Shown here: one piece after another, positions 10,118 through 21,868 of the stretch
Numbering within the stretch: the first letter of the stretch is position 1
Layout of the letters: every line of letters begins with the position of its first letter
From: Pseudomonas thivervalensis
GTDB lineage: Bacteria; Pseudomonadota; Gammaproteobacteria; Pseudomonadales; Pseudomonadaceae
DNA length: 64,000 nucleotides
NCBI RefSeq assembly: GCF_001269655.1
Contig: NZ_LHVE01000001.1
Coordinates: 496,001 to 560,000, forward strand
Direction: 5' to 3'
The notes under the pieces: model-generated
Database searches by the model: none
The model's input: only the letters and a program-made list of their open reading frames with translations
Told to the model about the DNA's origin: nothing
Made by a program: the position numbers and the translations under genes

Positions 10118-11515
10118 ATGAACGAAATCACCGCCCCCGAGCAATACGATCTGCAAACCGCTGCCCTGAAGGTGCCTCCGCATTCCATCGAGGCCGAACA
10201 GGCCGTGCTGGGTGGCCTGATGCTGGACAACAACGCCTGGGAACGTGTGCTCGATCAAGTCTCCGATGGCGATTTCTACCGGCATGACCACCGCCTGATT
10301 TTCCGTGCGATCGCCCGTCTGGCCGATCAGAACATGCCGATCGACGTCGTCACCCTGGCCGAGCAATTGGACAAGGAAGGCCAGACGTCCCAGGTCGGCG
10401 GCCTGGGTTACCTGGGTGAGCTGGCGAAAAACACGCCGTCGGTCGCCAACATCAAGGCTTATGCACAGATCGTCCGCGAGCGGGCGACCTTGCGCCAGTT
10501 GATCGGCATCAGCACCGAGATCGCCGACAGCGCCTTCAACCCGGAAGGTCGTACCGCCGCCGAGATCCTTGACGAAGCCGAGCGGCAGATCTTCCAGATC
10601 GCCGAGGCCCGGCCGAAAACCGGCGGCCCGGTGAGCGTCAACGACCTGCTGACCAAGGCCATCGACCGCATCGACACCTTGTTCAACACCGACAACGCCA
10701 TCACCGGCCTGTCCACCGGCTACACCGACCTCGACGAGAAGACCAGCGGCCTGCAACCGTCCGACCTGATCATCGTCGCCGGCCGTCCGTCCATGGGTAA
10801 AACCACCTTTGCAATGAACCTGGTGGAAAACGCGGTGCTGCGCAGCGACAAGGCGGTCCTGGTGTACTCCCTCGAGATGCCAGGCGAATCGCTGATCATG
10901 CGTATGCTCTCGTCCCTGGGGCGTATCGACCAGACCAAGGTCCGTTCCGGCCAACTGGAAGACGACGACTGGCCGCGCCTCACCTCGGCGGTCAACCTGC
11001 TCAACGACCGCAAGCTGTTCATCGACGATACGGCCGGTATCAGCCCGTCGGAAATGCGTGCCCGGACCCGTCGTCTGGTGCGTGAGCATGGCGATATCGG
11101 GTTGATCATGATCGACTACCTGCAGTTGATGCAGATCCCTGGTTCCAGCGGCGACAACCGGACCAACGAGATTTCCGAGATATCCCGTTCCCTCAAGGCC
11201 CTGGCCAAGGAATTCAACTGCCCGGTGGTGGCGCTTTCCCAGTTGAACCGTTCCCTGGAACAGCGCCCCAACAAGCGTCCGGTGAACTCCGACTTGCGGG
11301 AATCCGGAGCGATCGAGCAGGACGCCGACGTCATCATGTTCGTGTACCGCGACGAGGTGTACCACCCCGAGACGGAACACAAGGGCATCGCCGAAATCAT
11401 CATCGGCAAGCAGCGGAACGGCCCGATCGGCTTCATCCGCCTGGCGTTCATCGGCAAATACACGCGCTTCGAAAACCTGGCGCCGGGTAGCTACAATTTT
11501 GATGACGACGAATAA
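10118..11515 (+). CDS. dnaB: Replicative DNA helicase DnaB
   Basis: The hexameric 5'-3' helicase of the replication fork. The 465 residues comprise the N-terminal primase-interacting domain (about 20-125), a linker, and the RecA-like helicase domain: Walker A GRPSMGKTT near residue 222, Walker B LIMIDYLQLM near 328, the DnaB-family segment ALSQLNRSLEQRPNKRP near 370, and the C-terminal LAFIGKYTRFENL. No intein is present. I chose the ATG at 10118 (MNEITAPEQYDLQTAALKV) over a GTG six bases upstream. It follows the rplI operon after a terminator, as in other pseudomonads. Confidence 0.98.
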   Translation: MNEITAPEQYDLQTAALKVPPHSIEAEQAVLGGLMLDNNAWERVLDQVSDGDFYRHDHRLIFRAIARLADQNMPIDVVTLAEQLDKEGQTSQVGGLGYLGELAKNTPSVANIKAYAQIVRERATLRQLIGISTEIADSAFNPEGRTAAEILDEAERQIFQIAEARPKTGGPVSVNDLLTKAIDRIDTLFNTDNAITGLSTGYTDLDEKTSGLQPSDLIIVAGRPSMGKTTFAMNLVENAVLRSDKAVLVYSLEMPGESLIMRMLSSLGRIDQTKVRSGQLEDDDWPRLTSAVNLLNDRKLFIDDTAGISPSEMRARTRRLVREHGDIGLIMIDYLQLMQIPGSSGDNRTNEISEISRSLKALAKEFNCPVVALSQLNRSLEQRPNKRPVNSDLRESGAIEQDADVIMFVYRDEVYHPETEHKGIAEIIIGKQRNGPIGFIRLAFIGKYTRFENLAPGSYNFDDDE

Positions 11516-11536
11516 TCTGTTCGCTTAATTCGCCTT

Positions 11537-11655
11537 TGTGGCGAGGGAGCTTGCTCCCGCTGGGCTGCGCAGCAGACCCCGGTTGCACTTGTAATCAAGG
11601 TGCGTGGGATATCCGGCTGCTGCGCAGCCGGACGGGAGCAAGCTCCCTCGCCACA
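11537..11655. repeat. Family A REP pair
   Basis: Two inverted copies of TGTGGCGAGGGAGCTTGCTC face each other around a GC-rich centre (GGGCTGCGCAGCAG / CTGCTGCGCAGCC). It lies between dnaB and the YgiQ-type gene. Confidence 0.9.
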
Positions 11656-11719
11656 ATTGGTTAATTTTTGTGCTATATTCCGCGCCCGCGATTTTTCATC
11701 CTTTATACCGGTCATCGAC

Positions 11720-14020
<2,301 letters not shown>

Positions 14021-14035
14021 TCGCCCAGCCGCCTC

Positions 14036-14070
14036 GCAAAACGCCAGCCTAAGTGCTGGCGTTTTGCTTT
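14036..14070 (+). terminator. Terminator after the YgiQ-type gene
   Basis: A perfect 13-bp stem GCAAAACGCCAGC (14036-14048) / GCTGGCGTTTTGC (14055-14067) with a 6-base loop and a TTT tail. Confidence 0.85.
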
Positions 14071-14139
14071 CTAGCGAGGGTGCTGGCCGTTTGTTATCGT
14101 GGCGCCCACCTTATGGCACGACGGCGGATGCGTTGCCTT

Positions 14140-14271
14140 TGTGGCGAGGGAGCTTGCTCCCGCTGGGCTGCGAAGCGGCCCCAAACAATCCCATGCAATG
14201 TTCCCGGACAGACCGTGCCGGCCGGTTTACGACGGCTTCGCCGCCGAGCGGGAGCAAGCTCCCTCGCCACA
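14140..14271. repeat. Family A REP pair
   Basis: Inverted copies of TGTGGCGAGGGAGCTTGCTC. It lies in the 300-base gap between the YgiQ-type terminator and the next gene, which holds nothing else I can identify. Confidence 0.9.
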
Positions 14272-14320
14272 GTATTGTGTGTGGATAAAGATTCACTTCC
14301 GATTCTCAAGGACGATTCGT

Positions 14321-15247
14321 ATGAGCAGCGCTTCAACCGGCATTGGCATGGACCTGAGCTTCTCCCAGTTCATGGCCCGCCAACGCATCGAAAGCCAGGT
14401 CAACCTGCCGCGCCTGTTCGCGGCCATCGATGCCGACCCTGGCATCGCCGGCGCCGGTGTGGTGTATGTCGACTCCGACTACAACGTCGTGACCCTGCGC
14501 GAATTCAAGCCGATTTGCAGCATTGCGCCCAAGCGCATCGTTCTGCGCGAGGCGAAAAAATACATCGCGCCGCAGCAGTTCATCGATCAGGTCAAAAGCA
14601 GCCCCCGCGAGTCCAAGCTCGGGCTTGAAGCGACCAACGCCGGCCTGTCCTGTGTCGCCGCGGTGATTGGTTGGGTGGTGGTGTTCAGTGGCAGCGTCGC
14701 GGTGCCCTTTACGGCAGGGGCAAGTGCTTTTGTCGTTGCCCTGGGCGCCGCTGCCGCGACGGCCAGTACCGCGCAATGTGTCATTGGCGGGATGCGGGTG
14801 GCCAATGAGCTGACCAACCCGACCGGCAACGATGAGATGAACGACGCCGATTGGTACAACATCGTGTCGCCGATCCTTGACGGGGTTTCCCTGGTCGGTG
14901 TCGGTGGCTCGGCCCTGACGACTGTCCGGTTGCTCAAGGCCAACAAAGCGGCCGGCACTGGAAAGAGTTGGTATCAGTTGCTCAAGGGCCTGAATCGGCA
15001 AGAGCGCAGCAAACTGACCAAGGAGTTGTTGACGCTGAAGGACCCGAGCCTGACCGCGAAGCTGCTCAAGCTGCAGCAACGCGCGGGGGCCATGCCCAAA
15101 CGTTACTCCTCCGCTGAAATCCGCCACGCGACCCTGACGCAAATCAAGGACTCGTTGGGCGGCGCCCTGGGCGTCATCGGCAGTTATACCGGCGGCGGCC
15201 ATGTGAAGACCGTGGCCGTCGGCCTGTATGAGGAGTTCACGGAATGA
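14321..15247 (+). CDS. Unrecognised protein with a hydrophobic hairpin (possible toxin)
   Basis: A 308-residue protein I do not recognise. Residues 1-108 are polar and soluble (MSSASTGIGMDLSFSQFMAR ...). Residues about 109-157 form one long hydrophobic stretch, VAAVIGWVVVFSGSVAVPF then ASAFVVALGAAAATAS, able to make a membrane hairpin. The C-terminal 150 residues are Lys/Leu-rich and amphipathic (LKANKAAGTGKSWYQLLKG). There is no signal peptide. It overlaps the next gene, a small four-helix membrane protein, by ATGA. A buried hydrophobic hairpin plus a coupled small membrane protein resembles pore-forming toxin-immunity pairs, but this is inference only. The upstream terminator isolates the pair. 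Confidence 0.75.
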   Translation: MSSASTGIGMDLSFSQFMARQRIESQVNLPRLFAAIDADPGIAGAGVVYVDSDYNVVTLREFKPICSIAPKRIVLREAKKYIAPQQFIDQVKSSPRESKLGLEATNAGLSCVAAVIGWVVVFSGSVAVPFTAGASAFVVALGAAAATASTAQCVIGGMRVANELTNPTGNDEMNDADWYNIVSPILDGVSLVGVGGSALTTVRLLKANKAAGTGKSWYQLLKGLNRQERSKLTKELLTLKDPSLTAKLLKLQQRAGAMPKRYSSAEIRHATLTQIKDSLGGALGVIGSYTGGGHVKTVAVGLYEEFTE

Positions 15248-15705
15248 TCGGGGGTGGAGCGCTGAAGCCATTCCTCGCCCGTTATTTCCCGGTGTTCATG
15301 GGCACCATCTTGCTGGGGTGCTTTTCAGGATCAACGCTGCTCGTCCTGGCGGGCACCACATACTGGCGTGCCTTGGAGTCGTCGGCCAGGGTCGACTATG
15401 TCGGGCTTGGCACCTTGGCCCTGGTGCTCGTCCTGGTCTTGGGCAACCTGCTGATTGCCCGTGGGCGTGCCTGGGCCGTCTGGTGTGTGGCGGGTTATTT
15501 CCTGGCATGCCTGGCAGTGGTGCTGCCGATGTTTACCTACCGGCCGCACATGGGGGTCTACCTGTTCGCGTTGCTATTGCCGTTGCTGGGGCTGCTGTTG
15601 CTCAACAGCAAGCGTCACCGGGAAATGCGCAGCAAACTCGTCGACATCCGCCGCCAACGCGAGCTCATCATCCAATCCGCCAAGGCCTCGCGTCCGCGCC
15701 GCTGA
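15244..15705 (+). CDS. Small four-helix membrane protein (possible immunity protein)
   Basis: A 153-residue integral membrane protein with four hydrophobic segments: FMGTILLGCFSGSTLLVL, LGTLALVLVLVLGNLLIA, WCVAGYFLACLAVVLPMF and VYLFALLLPLLGLLLL. A basic C-terminal tail follows (KRHREMRSKLVDIRRQRE). It starts inside the last codons of the preceding gene (ATGA overlap), so the two are translationally coupled. Size and topology match immunity proteins of pore-forming bacteriocins, but also many orphan membrane proteins. Function unknown. Confidence 0.75.
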   Translation: MIGGGALKPFLARYFPVFMGTILLGCFSGSTLLVLAGTTYWRALESSARVDYVGLGTLALVLVLVLGNLLIARGRAWAVWCVAGYFLACLAVVLPMFTYRPHMGVYLFALLLPLLGLLLLNSKRHREMRSKLVDIRRQRELIIQSAKASRPRR

Positions 15706-15879
15706 GTCGATTGGCGCTGTCTGCGCCGCATTTATGTGCGTTCCTTTGCAGATGAATACGGGCATCGCGCGTTTTTAGTGCTCTACTGCCTTGAGTAGAC
15801 AAAGAAAGTGTCCGGCCTGCCTGCATGGCATAAGTCTTGCGCCGCTTTCGTTACCGCCCAGGCTCGCAGGAGGCACGTC

Positions 15880-18800
15880 GTGTCGATCCATGTCGCATTG
15901 CACCATGTCACGCACTATCGCTACGAACGCGCTGTCGAGCTCGGTCCGCAGATTGTTCGCCTGCGCCCGGCGCCCCACAGCCGCACGCGCATTCTTTCCT
16001 ACGCGCTGAAGGTTTCGCCGGAGCAGCATTTCATCAACTGGCAACAGGACCCCCAGGGTAACTACCTGGCGCGGCTGGTGTTCCCGGAAAAGACCGATGA
16101 GCTGCGGGTCGAAGTCGATCTGGTCGCCGAGATGGCGGTGTTCAATCCGTTTGATTTTTTCCTCGAGCCTTACGCCGAGAAAATTCCGTTCGCCTACGCG
16201 GCCGACGAAAAACATGAGCTGATGCCCTACCTGGAAAAGCTCCCGTTGACGCCGAAGTTCCAGGCGTACCTGGACGGTATCGACCGCACGCCGTTGCCGG
16301 CGGTGGATTTCCTGGTGGCGCTCAACCAGCGCCTGAGCGAAGACATCAACTACCTGATCCGCATGGAGCCCGGCGTCCAGACCCCGGAGCACACCCTTGA
16401 GCACGCATCCGGTTCCTGCCGCGATTCCGCCTGGCTGTTGGTGCAGTTGTTGCGAAATCTCGGTCTGGCCGCGCGGTTTGTCTCCGGTTACCTGATCCAA
16501 TTGACCGCCGACGTGAAAAGCCTCGATGGCCCTTCCGGCACCGACGTGGACTTCACCGACCTGCATGCCTGGTGCGAGGTCTACCTGCCCGGTGCCGGCT
16601 GGATCGGCCTGGATGCGACGTCCGGGCTGTTCGCCGGTGAAGGCCATATCCCGTTGGCCTGTAGTCCCGATCCGTCCTCGGCGGCACCGATCAGTGGCTT
16701 GGTGGAGCCTTGCGAATGCGAGTTCAGCCACGAAATGTCCGTCGAGCGGGTCTGGGAAGCACCGCGGGTGACCAAGCCTTACACCGACGCGCAATGGCTG
16801 GCGATCCAGGCGCTGGGGCGGCAGATCGATGCCGACCTGCTGGAGGGCGACGTGCGCCTGACCATGGGCGGCGAACCGACCTTTGTCTCCATCGATGACC
16901 CGGACGGCGCCGAGTGGAACACCGCAGCCCTCGGGCCGGACAAGCGCCGTCTCTCCGCCGAGCTGTTCCAACGCATGCGCAACCACTATGCGCCCAAGGG
17001 GCTGGTGCATTTCGGCCAGGGCAAGTGGTACCCCGGCGAACAACTGCCGCGCTGGTCGCTGAACTGCTATTGGCGGCGCGACGGGGTGCCGATCTGGCAC
17101 AACAGCGCGTTGATCGCTGATGAGCAGGAAGACTACGGCGCCGATGGCGAGCTGGCTGGACGCTTCCTGGCGAGTGTCGCCGAGCGCTTGAAGATTCCTG
17201 CGCGGTTCGTGTTTCCGGCCTACGAAGACAATTTCTATTACCTCTGGCGCGAAGGGGCATTGCCTTCGAATGTCACGGCCGAAGATCCGCGCCTGGAGGA
17301 TGCCTTGGAGCGTACGCGGTTGCGCAAGGTCTTCAGCCAGGGACTGGATAAAGTGATTGGCCAGGTCCTGCCATTGGCCCGCACCGCCAAGGGCGATCAA
17401 TGGCAAAGCGGGCGTTGGTATCTGCGCGACAGTCACTGCCGCCTGGTGCCGGGGGATTCGCCCCTGGGTTATCGCTTGCCGCTGGCGTCCCAGCCTTGGG
17501 TGACGGCGGCCGAGTACCCGTTCATCCACCCCACCGACCCGAACCAGGACTTGCCCGAGCTGCCCGGCACCGAGCAATTGGCGCGTCACGGCGAGTCGGC
17601 CACCGAGCAGGAGCGAGTTCCGGAGATCGACCAGTCCGCCGACTGGCTGACCCGCACCGCCTTCTGTGCCGAGGCCCGTGAAGGCCGGCTGTACCTGTTC
17701 ATGCCGCCGCTGGAGCGGGTCGAGGACTACCTGGAGTTGGTCAGTGCCATCGAGGCCACGGCTGAGGAACTGCACTGTCCGGTGCTGCTGGAAGGCTACG
17801 AGCCACCAAGCGACCCACGCCTGGGCAATTTCCGCATCACCCCCGACCCCGGCGTGATCGAGGTCAACGTGCAGCCCTCGGCGACCTGGGATGAGTTGGT
17901 CGAACGCACTGAATTTTTGTACGAAGAAGCGCGACAGACCCGACTGACCACCGAGAAATTCATGATCGATGGCCGGCACACCGGCACGGGTGGCGGTAAC
18001 CATTTCGTACTGGGTGGCGCGACACCGGCTGACTCGCCGTTTCTGCGACGTCCCGATCTGCTGCGCAGCCTGATCAGCTATTGGCATAATCACCCATCCT
18101 TGTCCTACCTGTTTTCCGGATTGTTCATCGGCCCGACCTCCCAGGCGCCCCGCGTGGACGAGGCCCGTAACGACGCGTTGTACGAGCTGGAAATCGCTTT
18201 CGCACAAATGCCGCAGCCCGGCGAAGAATGCCCACCGTGGTTGGTCGACCGCTTGTTGCGCAACCTGTTGATCGACGTGACGGGCAATACGCACCGTGCC
18301 GAATTCTGCGTCGACAAGCTCTATTCACCGGACGGCGCCACCGGGCGTCTCGGCCTGCTGGAGTTGCGTGCGTTCGAGATGCCGCCCCACGCCCGCATGA
18401 GCCTGGCCCAGCAATTACTGCTGCGGGCGCTGGTGGCGCGGTTCTGGCGCGAGCCGTATGCGCCGGCGAAACTCGCGCGTTGGGGCACAGAGCTGCATGA
18501 CCGTTTCCTGTTGCCGCACTTTATCGAGCAGGACTTTGCCGACGTCATCCACGAGCTGAACGCCGCCGGCTACCCGTTGCGGGCCGAGTGGTTCGCCGCG
18601 CACCTGGAGTTCCGTTTCCCCAAGGTGGGCGACTACGCCGTCAGCGGTATCGAGCTGCAATTGCGCCAAGCCCTCGAGCCTTGGCATGTGCTGGGGGAGG
18701 AGGGCGCGGTAGGGGGCACCGTGCGTTATGTGGATTCTTCCCTGGAGCGTCTGCAGGTCAAGCTCAGCGGCCTGGCGCCACAACGCTATCTGCTGACTTG

Positions 18801-19164
18801 CAATGGCGTACCGGTGCCGCTGCAACCGACCGGTCGGGTCGGCGAGTTCGTCGCCGGGGTGCGGTTCCGCGCCTGGCAACCGGCCAACTGCCTGCAACCG
18901 ACCATCCCGGTGCATGCGCCGTTGGTTTTCGATTTGCTCGATACCTGGATGCAACGTTCCGTGGGCGGCTGCCAGTATCATGTGGCCCATCCGGGTGGGC
19001 GCAACTACGACAGCCTGCCGGTGAATGCCAACGAGGCCGAGAGCCGGCGCATGGCGCGTTTCTTCCGTCTTGGACACACGCCGGGGAAACTGCCGATACC
19101 CGACTTGGTAACGGATGACGAGTTTCCACTCACGCTCGATCTGCGGCGTTTCCCAGGACGTTAA
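15880..19164 (+). CDS. Transglutaminase-like protein fused to a DUF2126 putative amidoligase
   Basis: A 1,094-residue two-part protein. The N-terminal ~290 residues are a transglutaminase-like fold preceded by the bacterial N-terminal beta region; the putative triad is C180 (SGSCRDSA), H229 (DLHAWCEVY) and D245 (IGLDATSG). The rest matches DUF2126, which comparative work places among glutamine-synthetase-like amidoligases (MGGEPTFVSIDDPDGAEWN, DGRHTGTGGGNH, HPSLSYLFSG). The GTG start at 15880 follows a perfect AGGAGG by 6 bases. It heads a three-gene cluster with an ATP-grasp/alpha-E protein and a second transglutaminase. A role in making or modifying a peptide is inferred from the family; the substrate is unknown. 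Confidence 0.88.
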   Translation: MSIHVALHHVTHYRYERAVELGPQIVRLRPAPHSRTRILSYALKVSPEQHFINWQQDPQGNYLARLVFPEKTDELRVEVDLVAEMAVFNPFDFFLEPYAEKIPFAYAADEKHELMPYLEKLPLTPKFQAYLDGIDRTPLPAVDFLVALNQRLSEDINYLIRMEPGVQTPEHTLEHASGSCRDSAWLLVQLLRNLGLAARFVSGYLIQLTADVKSLDGPSGTDVDFTDLHAWCEVYLPGAGWIGLDATSGLFAGEGHIPLACSPDPSSAAPISGLVEPCECEFSHEMSVERVWEAPRVTKPYTDAQWLAIQALGRQIDADLLEGDVRLTMGGEPTFVSIDDPDGAEWNTAALGPDKRRLSAELFQRMRNHYAPKGLVHFGQGKWYPGEQLPRWSLNCYWRRDGVPIWHNSALIADEQEDYGADGELAGRFLASVAERLKIPARFVFPAYEDNFYYLWREGALPSNVTAEDPRLEDALERTRLRKVFSQGLDKVIGQVLPLARTAKGDQWQSGRWYLRDSHCRLVPGDSPLGYRLPLASQPWVTAAEYPFIHPTDPNQDLPELPGTEQLARHGESATEQERVPEIDQSADWLTRTAFCAEAREGRLYLFMPPLERVEDYLELVSAIEATAEELHCPVLLEGYEPPSDPRLGNFRITPDPGVIEVNVQPSATWDELVERTEFLYEEARQTRLTTEKFMIDGRHTGTGGGNHFVLGGATPADSPFLRRPDLLRSLISYWHNHPSLSYLFSGLFIGPTSQAPRVDEARNDALYELEIAFAQMPQPGEECPPWLVDRLLRNLLIDVTGNTHRAEFCVDKLYSPDGATGRLGLLELRAFEMPPHARMSLAQQLLLRALVARFWREPYAPAKLARWGTELHDRFLLPHFIEQDFADVIHELNAAGYPLRAEWFAAHLEFRFPKVGDYAVSGIELQLRQALEPWHVLGEEGAVGGTVRYVDSSLERLQVKLSGLAPQRYLLTCNGVPVPLQPTGRVGEFVAGVRFRAWQPANCLQPTIPVHAPLVFDLLDTWMQRSVGGCQYHVAHPGGRNYDSLPVNANEAESRRMARFFRLGHTPGKLPIPDLVTDDEFPLTLDLRRFPGR

Positions 19165-19180
19165 CGCGCTAGGTGGACCC

Positions 19181-19275
19181 TGTGGCGAGGGAGCTTGCTC
19201 CCGCTCGGTTGCGCAGCGACCATAAAAATTTTGGGGCTGCTGCGCAACCCAGCGGGAGCAAGCTCCCTCGCCACA
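19181..19275. repeat. Family A REP pair
   Basis: Inverted copies of TGTGGCGAGGGAGCTTGCTC around CGGTTGCGCAGCGACC ... GGGCTGCTGCGCAACC. It lies between the first and second genes of the amidoligase-like cluster, so it may adjust relative expression. Confidence 0.9.
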
Positions 19276-19381
19276 ATGATTGCAGCCTTAAAACCCAGGT
19301 CGGATCCAACACAAACACACCTATCCGGGCATCATGCGCTTGCGCTAGTCTCACCTTTCATTGCCGTCTGCCGAGCTTTCC

Positions 19382-21868
19382 ATGCCTGACCTGCTTGACC
19401 GTTACCCGCTGACGACGGGCACCTATCACGAATTGCTGGACGACAGCGGAGCGGTGCGTACGCACTGGCGGCGGCTGTTCGACCAATTGCAGCGCAGCAC
19501 GCCGGCCCAGTTGCTCCAGCGCCAGTCCTTGCTGGCCCGGCAGATCCAGGAAAACGGCGTGACCTACAACGTCTACGCCGATCCGAAAGGCGCCGATCGG
19601 CCGTGGGAACTGGACCTGCTGCCCCATGTGATCGAACCGCAGGAATGGAAGCATCTGTCCGCCGGGATCGCCCAGCGAGCGCGACTGCTCAATGCAGTGC
19701 TGGCTGACCTGTACGGGCCGCAGCGGCTGATCAGCGAAGGGCTGTTGCCGGCAGAGTTGGTATTCGGGCACAACAACTTCCTCTGGCCCTGCCAGGGCAT
19801 CGCTCCACCGGACGGCAGTTTCCTGCACCTGTATGCGGTGGATCTGGCGCGCGCGCCCGATGGTCGGTGGTGGGTCACGGCGGACCGGACCCAGGCGCCT
19901 TCAGGGGCTGGGTACGCGTTGGAAAATCGCATGATTGTTTCCCGCGCCTTCCCCGACCTGTATCGCGACCTCAAGGTGCGGCACCTGTCCGGGTTTTTCC
20001 GCACCTTGCAGGAAACCCTGGCGCGACAGGCGCCCAGCGATGGCGAGTCACCGTTGGTGGTGCTGCTGACACCGGGGCGATTCAACGAAAGCTATTTCGA
20101 ACATCTTTACCTGGCGCGCCAACTGGGCTATCCGCTGGTGGAAGGCGGCGACCTGACTGTACGGGACGCCACGGTCTACCTGAAGACCCTCAGCGGCCTG
20201 CGCCGGGTCCACGCCATCATGCGCCGGCTCGACGACGATTTCTGCGACCCTCTGGAGCTGCGTACCGACTCGGCCCTCGGCGTGCCGGGCTTGCTCGAAG
20301 CGGTGCGCCAGGGCCGGGTGCTGGTGGCCAATGCCCTGGGCAGTGGCGTGCTGGAATCGCCGGGCCTCCTGGGGTTCCTGCCGAAGATCAACCAGTACCT
20401 GTTCGGCGAAGAACTGTTGCTGCCGTCCATCGCCACCTGGTGGTGCGGTGAGCCGCCGGTGCTGGCCCAGGCCTTGGAAAAATTGCCGCAGTTGTTGATC
20501 AAGCCGGCGTTTCCTTCCCAGAGTTTCAGCCCGGTGTTCGGTCGCGACCTGAGCGAGGCGCAGCGCGGCCAACTGGCGGCGCGCATGCAGGCACGGCCCT
20601 ATGCCTATGTCGCCCAGGAACTGGCGCAGCTGTCCCAGGCACCGGTCTGGCAGGCCGAAGATGGGCAAATCCAGCCCCGGGCGATTGGCATGCGCATGTA
20701 TGCGGTGTCCGGCAAGGACGATTATCGGGTGCTGCCGGGTGGCCTGACCCGCGTGGCCGCCGAGGCCGACGCGGAAGTGGTGTCGATGCAGCGCGGTGGC
20801 GCGAGCAAGGACACCTGGGTGCTGAGTGAGCAGGCCCCCGGCGGTGAACAATGGAAGGCCCAGCGAACCGTGGGCGTCCATGACCTGGTTCGACGCGATC
20901 CGTACCTGCCTTCGCGGGTGGTGGAAAACCTGTTCTGGTTCGGCCGCTACTGCGAGCGTTGTGATGGCAGTGCGCGGTTGCTGCGGATCATGCTGGCGCG
21001 TTATGTCGATGGCGATGATCCGCAGGCCCTGCAATCGGCGGTGGCCCTGGGCGAAAGTCTGATGCTGCTGCCGGAAGAGGGCGAATTGCCCGAGCGTTTG
21101 CTGGCGGCGCTGCTGGGGGACGACTGGTCGTTCAGCCTGCGTTCCAACCTGCAGCGCTTGCAGTGGGCCGCCTCGCAGGTGCGCGGCAAGCTGTCCCGGG
21201 AGAACTGGCAGGCGCTGGTGGAATTGCAGCGCGAAGCCATGGAGCTGGAAACCGAGGAGGCGGATTTCGGCGAGTTGCTGGACTTCCTCAATCGGCTGGT
21301 GATGTCCCTGGCAGCGTTGTCCGGCTTCGCCCTGGACGACATGACGCGTGACGAAGGCTGGCGCTTCCTGATGATCGGCCGGCGCCTGGAGCGCCTGCAG
21401 TTTCTCAGCAGCAGCCTCGCGGCGTTTTTGCGCAGTGATGCAGTGTTCGATCAGGCTGGGCTGGAGTGGTTGCTGGAACTGGGCAACAGCAGCATCACCT
21501 ACCGTTCGCGTTATTTGGCGGTGGCGCAGTTGATCCCGGTGCTGGACTTGCTGCTGCTGGACGAACAGAACCCCCACGCGGTGCTCTTCCAGTTGAAACT
21601 GGTGGCCCGCACCCTCAAGCGCTTGAACGATGATTTTGCTGCGCCCAAGGAAACCGCCTTGCCAGAGCTGGTCGTACGCCTGTCACGCTTTGACCTGCGT
21701 TGCCTGGAAAACCCTTTGTTCGGTGAAGCCAGCCTGCGCGCCGCACTCGATGGGCTGGCCGACCTGTTGCAGGAAGTGGCCGATGTCAGCGGCCAGGTGT
21801 CCGATCGCCTGGCCTTGCGTCATTTCGCCCATGTCGATGACGTCAGCCAACGTACGGTGTCCGTCTGA
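19382..21868 (+). CDS. Circularly permuted ATP-grasp + alpha-E domain protein
   Basis: An 828-residue protein. About residues 1-480 match circularly permuted type 2 ATP-grasp proteins (GVTYNVYADPKGADRPWELD, then HNNFLWPCQG, VVLLTPGRFNESYFEH, KINQYLFGEELLLPS, RPYAYVAQE). About residues 515-820 match the helical alpha-E domain, beginning PSRVVENLFWFGRYCERCD. These two domains are often separate genes; here they are fused. I use the ATG at 19382 (MPDLLDRYPLTTG); an in-frame TTG at 19361 is possible. The stop shares one base with the start of the next gene (TGATG). Predicted to form a C-N bond using ATP; the product is unknown. Confidence 0.88.
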   Translation: MPDLLDRYPLTTGTYHELLDDSGAVRTHWRRLFDQLQRSTPAQLLQRQSLLARQIQENGVTYNVYADPKGADRPWELDLLPHVIEPQEWKHLSAGIAQRARLLNAVLADLYGPQRLISEGLLPAELVFGHNNFLWPCQGIAPPDGSFLHLYAVDLARAPDGRWWVTADRTQAPSGAGYALENRMIVSRAFPDLYRDLKVRHLSGFFRTLQETLARQAPSDGESPLVVLLTPGRFNESYFEHLYLARQLGYPLVEGGDLTVRDATVYLKTLSGLRRVHAIMRRLDDDFCDPLELRTDSALGVPGLLEAVRQGRVLVANALGSGVLESPGLLGFLPKINQYLFGEELLLPSIATWWCGEPPVLAQALEKLPQLLIKPAFPSQSFSPVFGRDLSEAQRGQLAARMQARPYAYVAQELAQLSQAPVWQAEDGQIQPRAIGMRMYAVSGKDDYRVLPGGLTRVAAEADAEVVSMQRGGASKDTWVLSEQAPGGEQWKAQRTVGVHDLVRRDPYLPSRVVENLFWFGRYCERCDGSARLLRIMLARYVDGDDPQALQSAVALGESLMLLPEEGELPERLLAALLGDDWSFSLRSNLQRLQWAASQVRGKLSRENWQALVELQREAMELETEEADFGELLDFLNRLVMSLAALSGFALDDMTRDEGWRFLMIGRRLERLQFLSSSLAAFLRSDAVFDQAGLEWLLELGNSSITYRSRYLAVAQLIPVLDLLLLDEQNPHAVLFQLKLVARTLKRLNDDFAAPKETALPELVVRLSRFDLRCLENPLFGEASLRAALDGLADLLQEVADVSGQVSDRLALRHFAHVDDVSQRTVSV

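Noticed and set aside
15775..18294. 839-residue minus-strand frame opposite the DUF2126 gene
   Set aside because: Antisense shadow; no domain, no RBS.
20048..21577. 509-residue minus-strand frame opposite the ATP-grasp gene
   Set aside because: Antisense shadow of a conserved gene.
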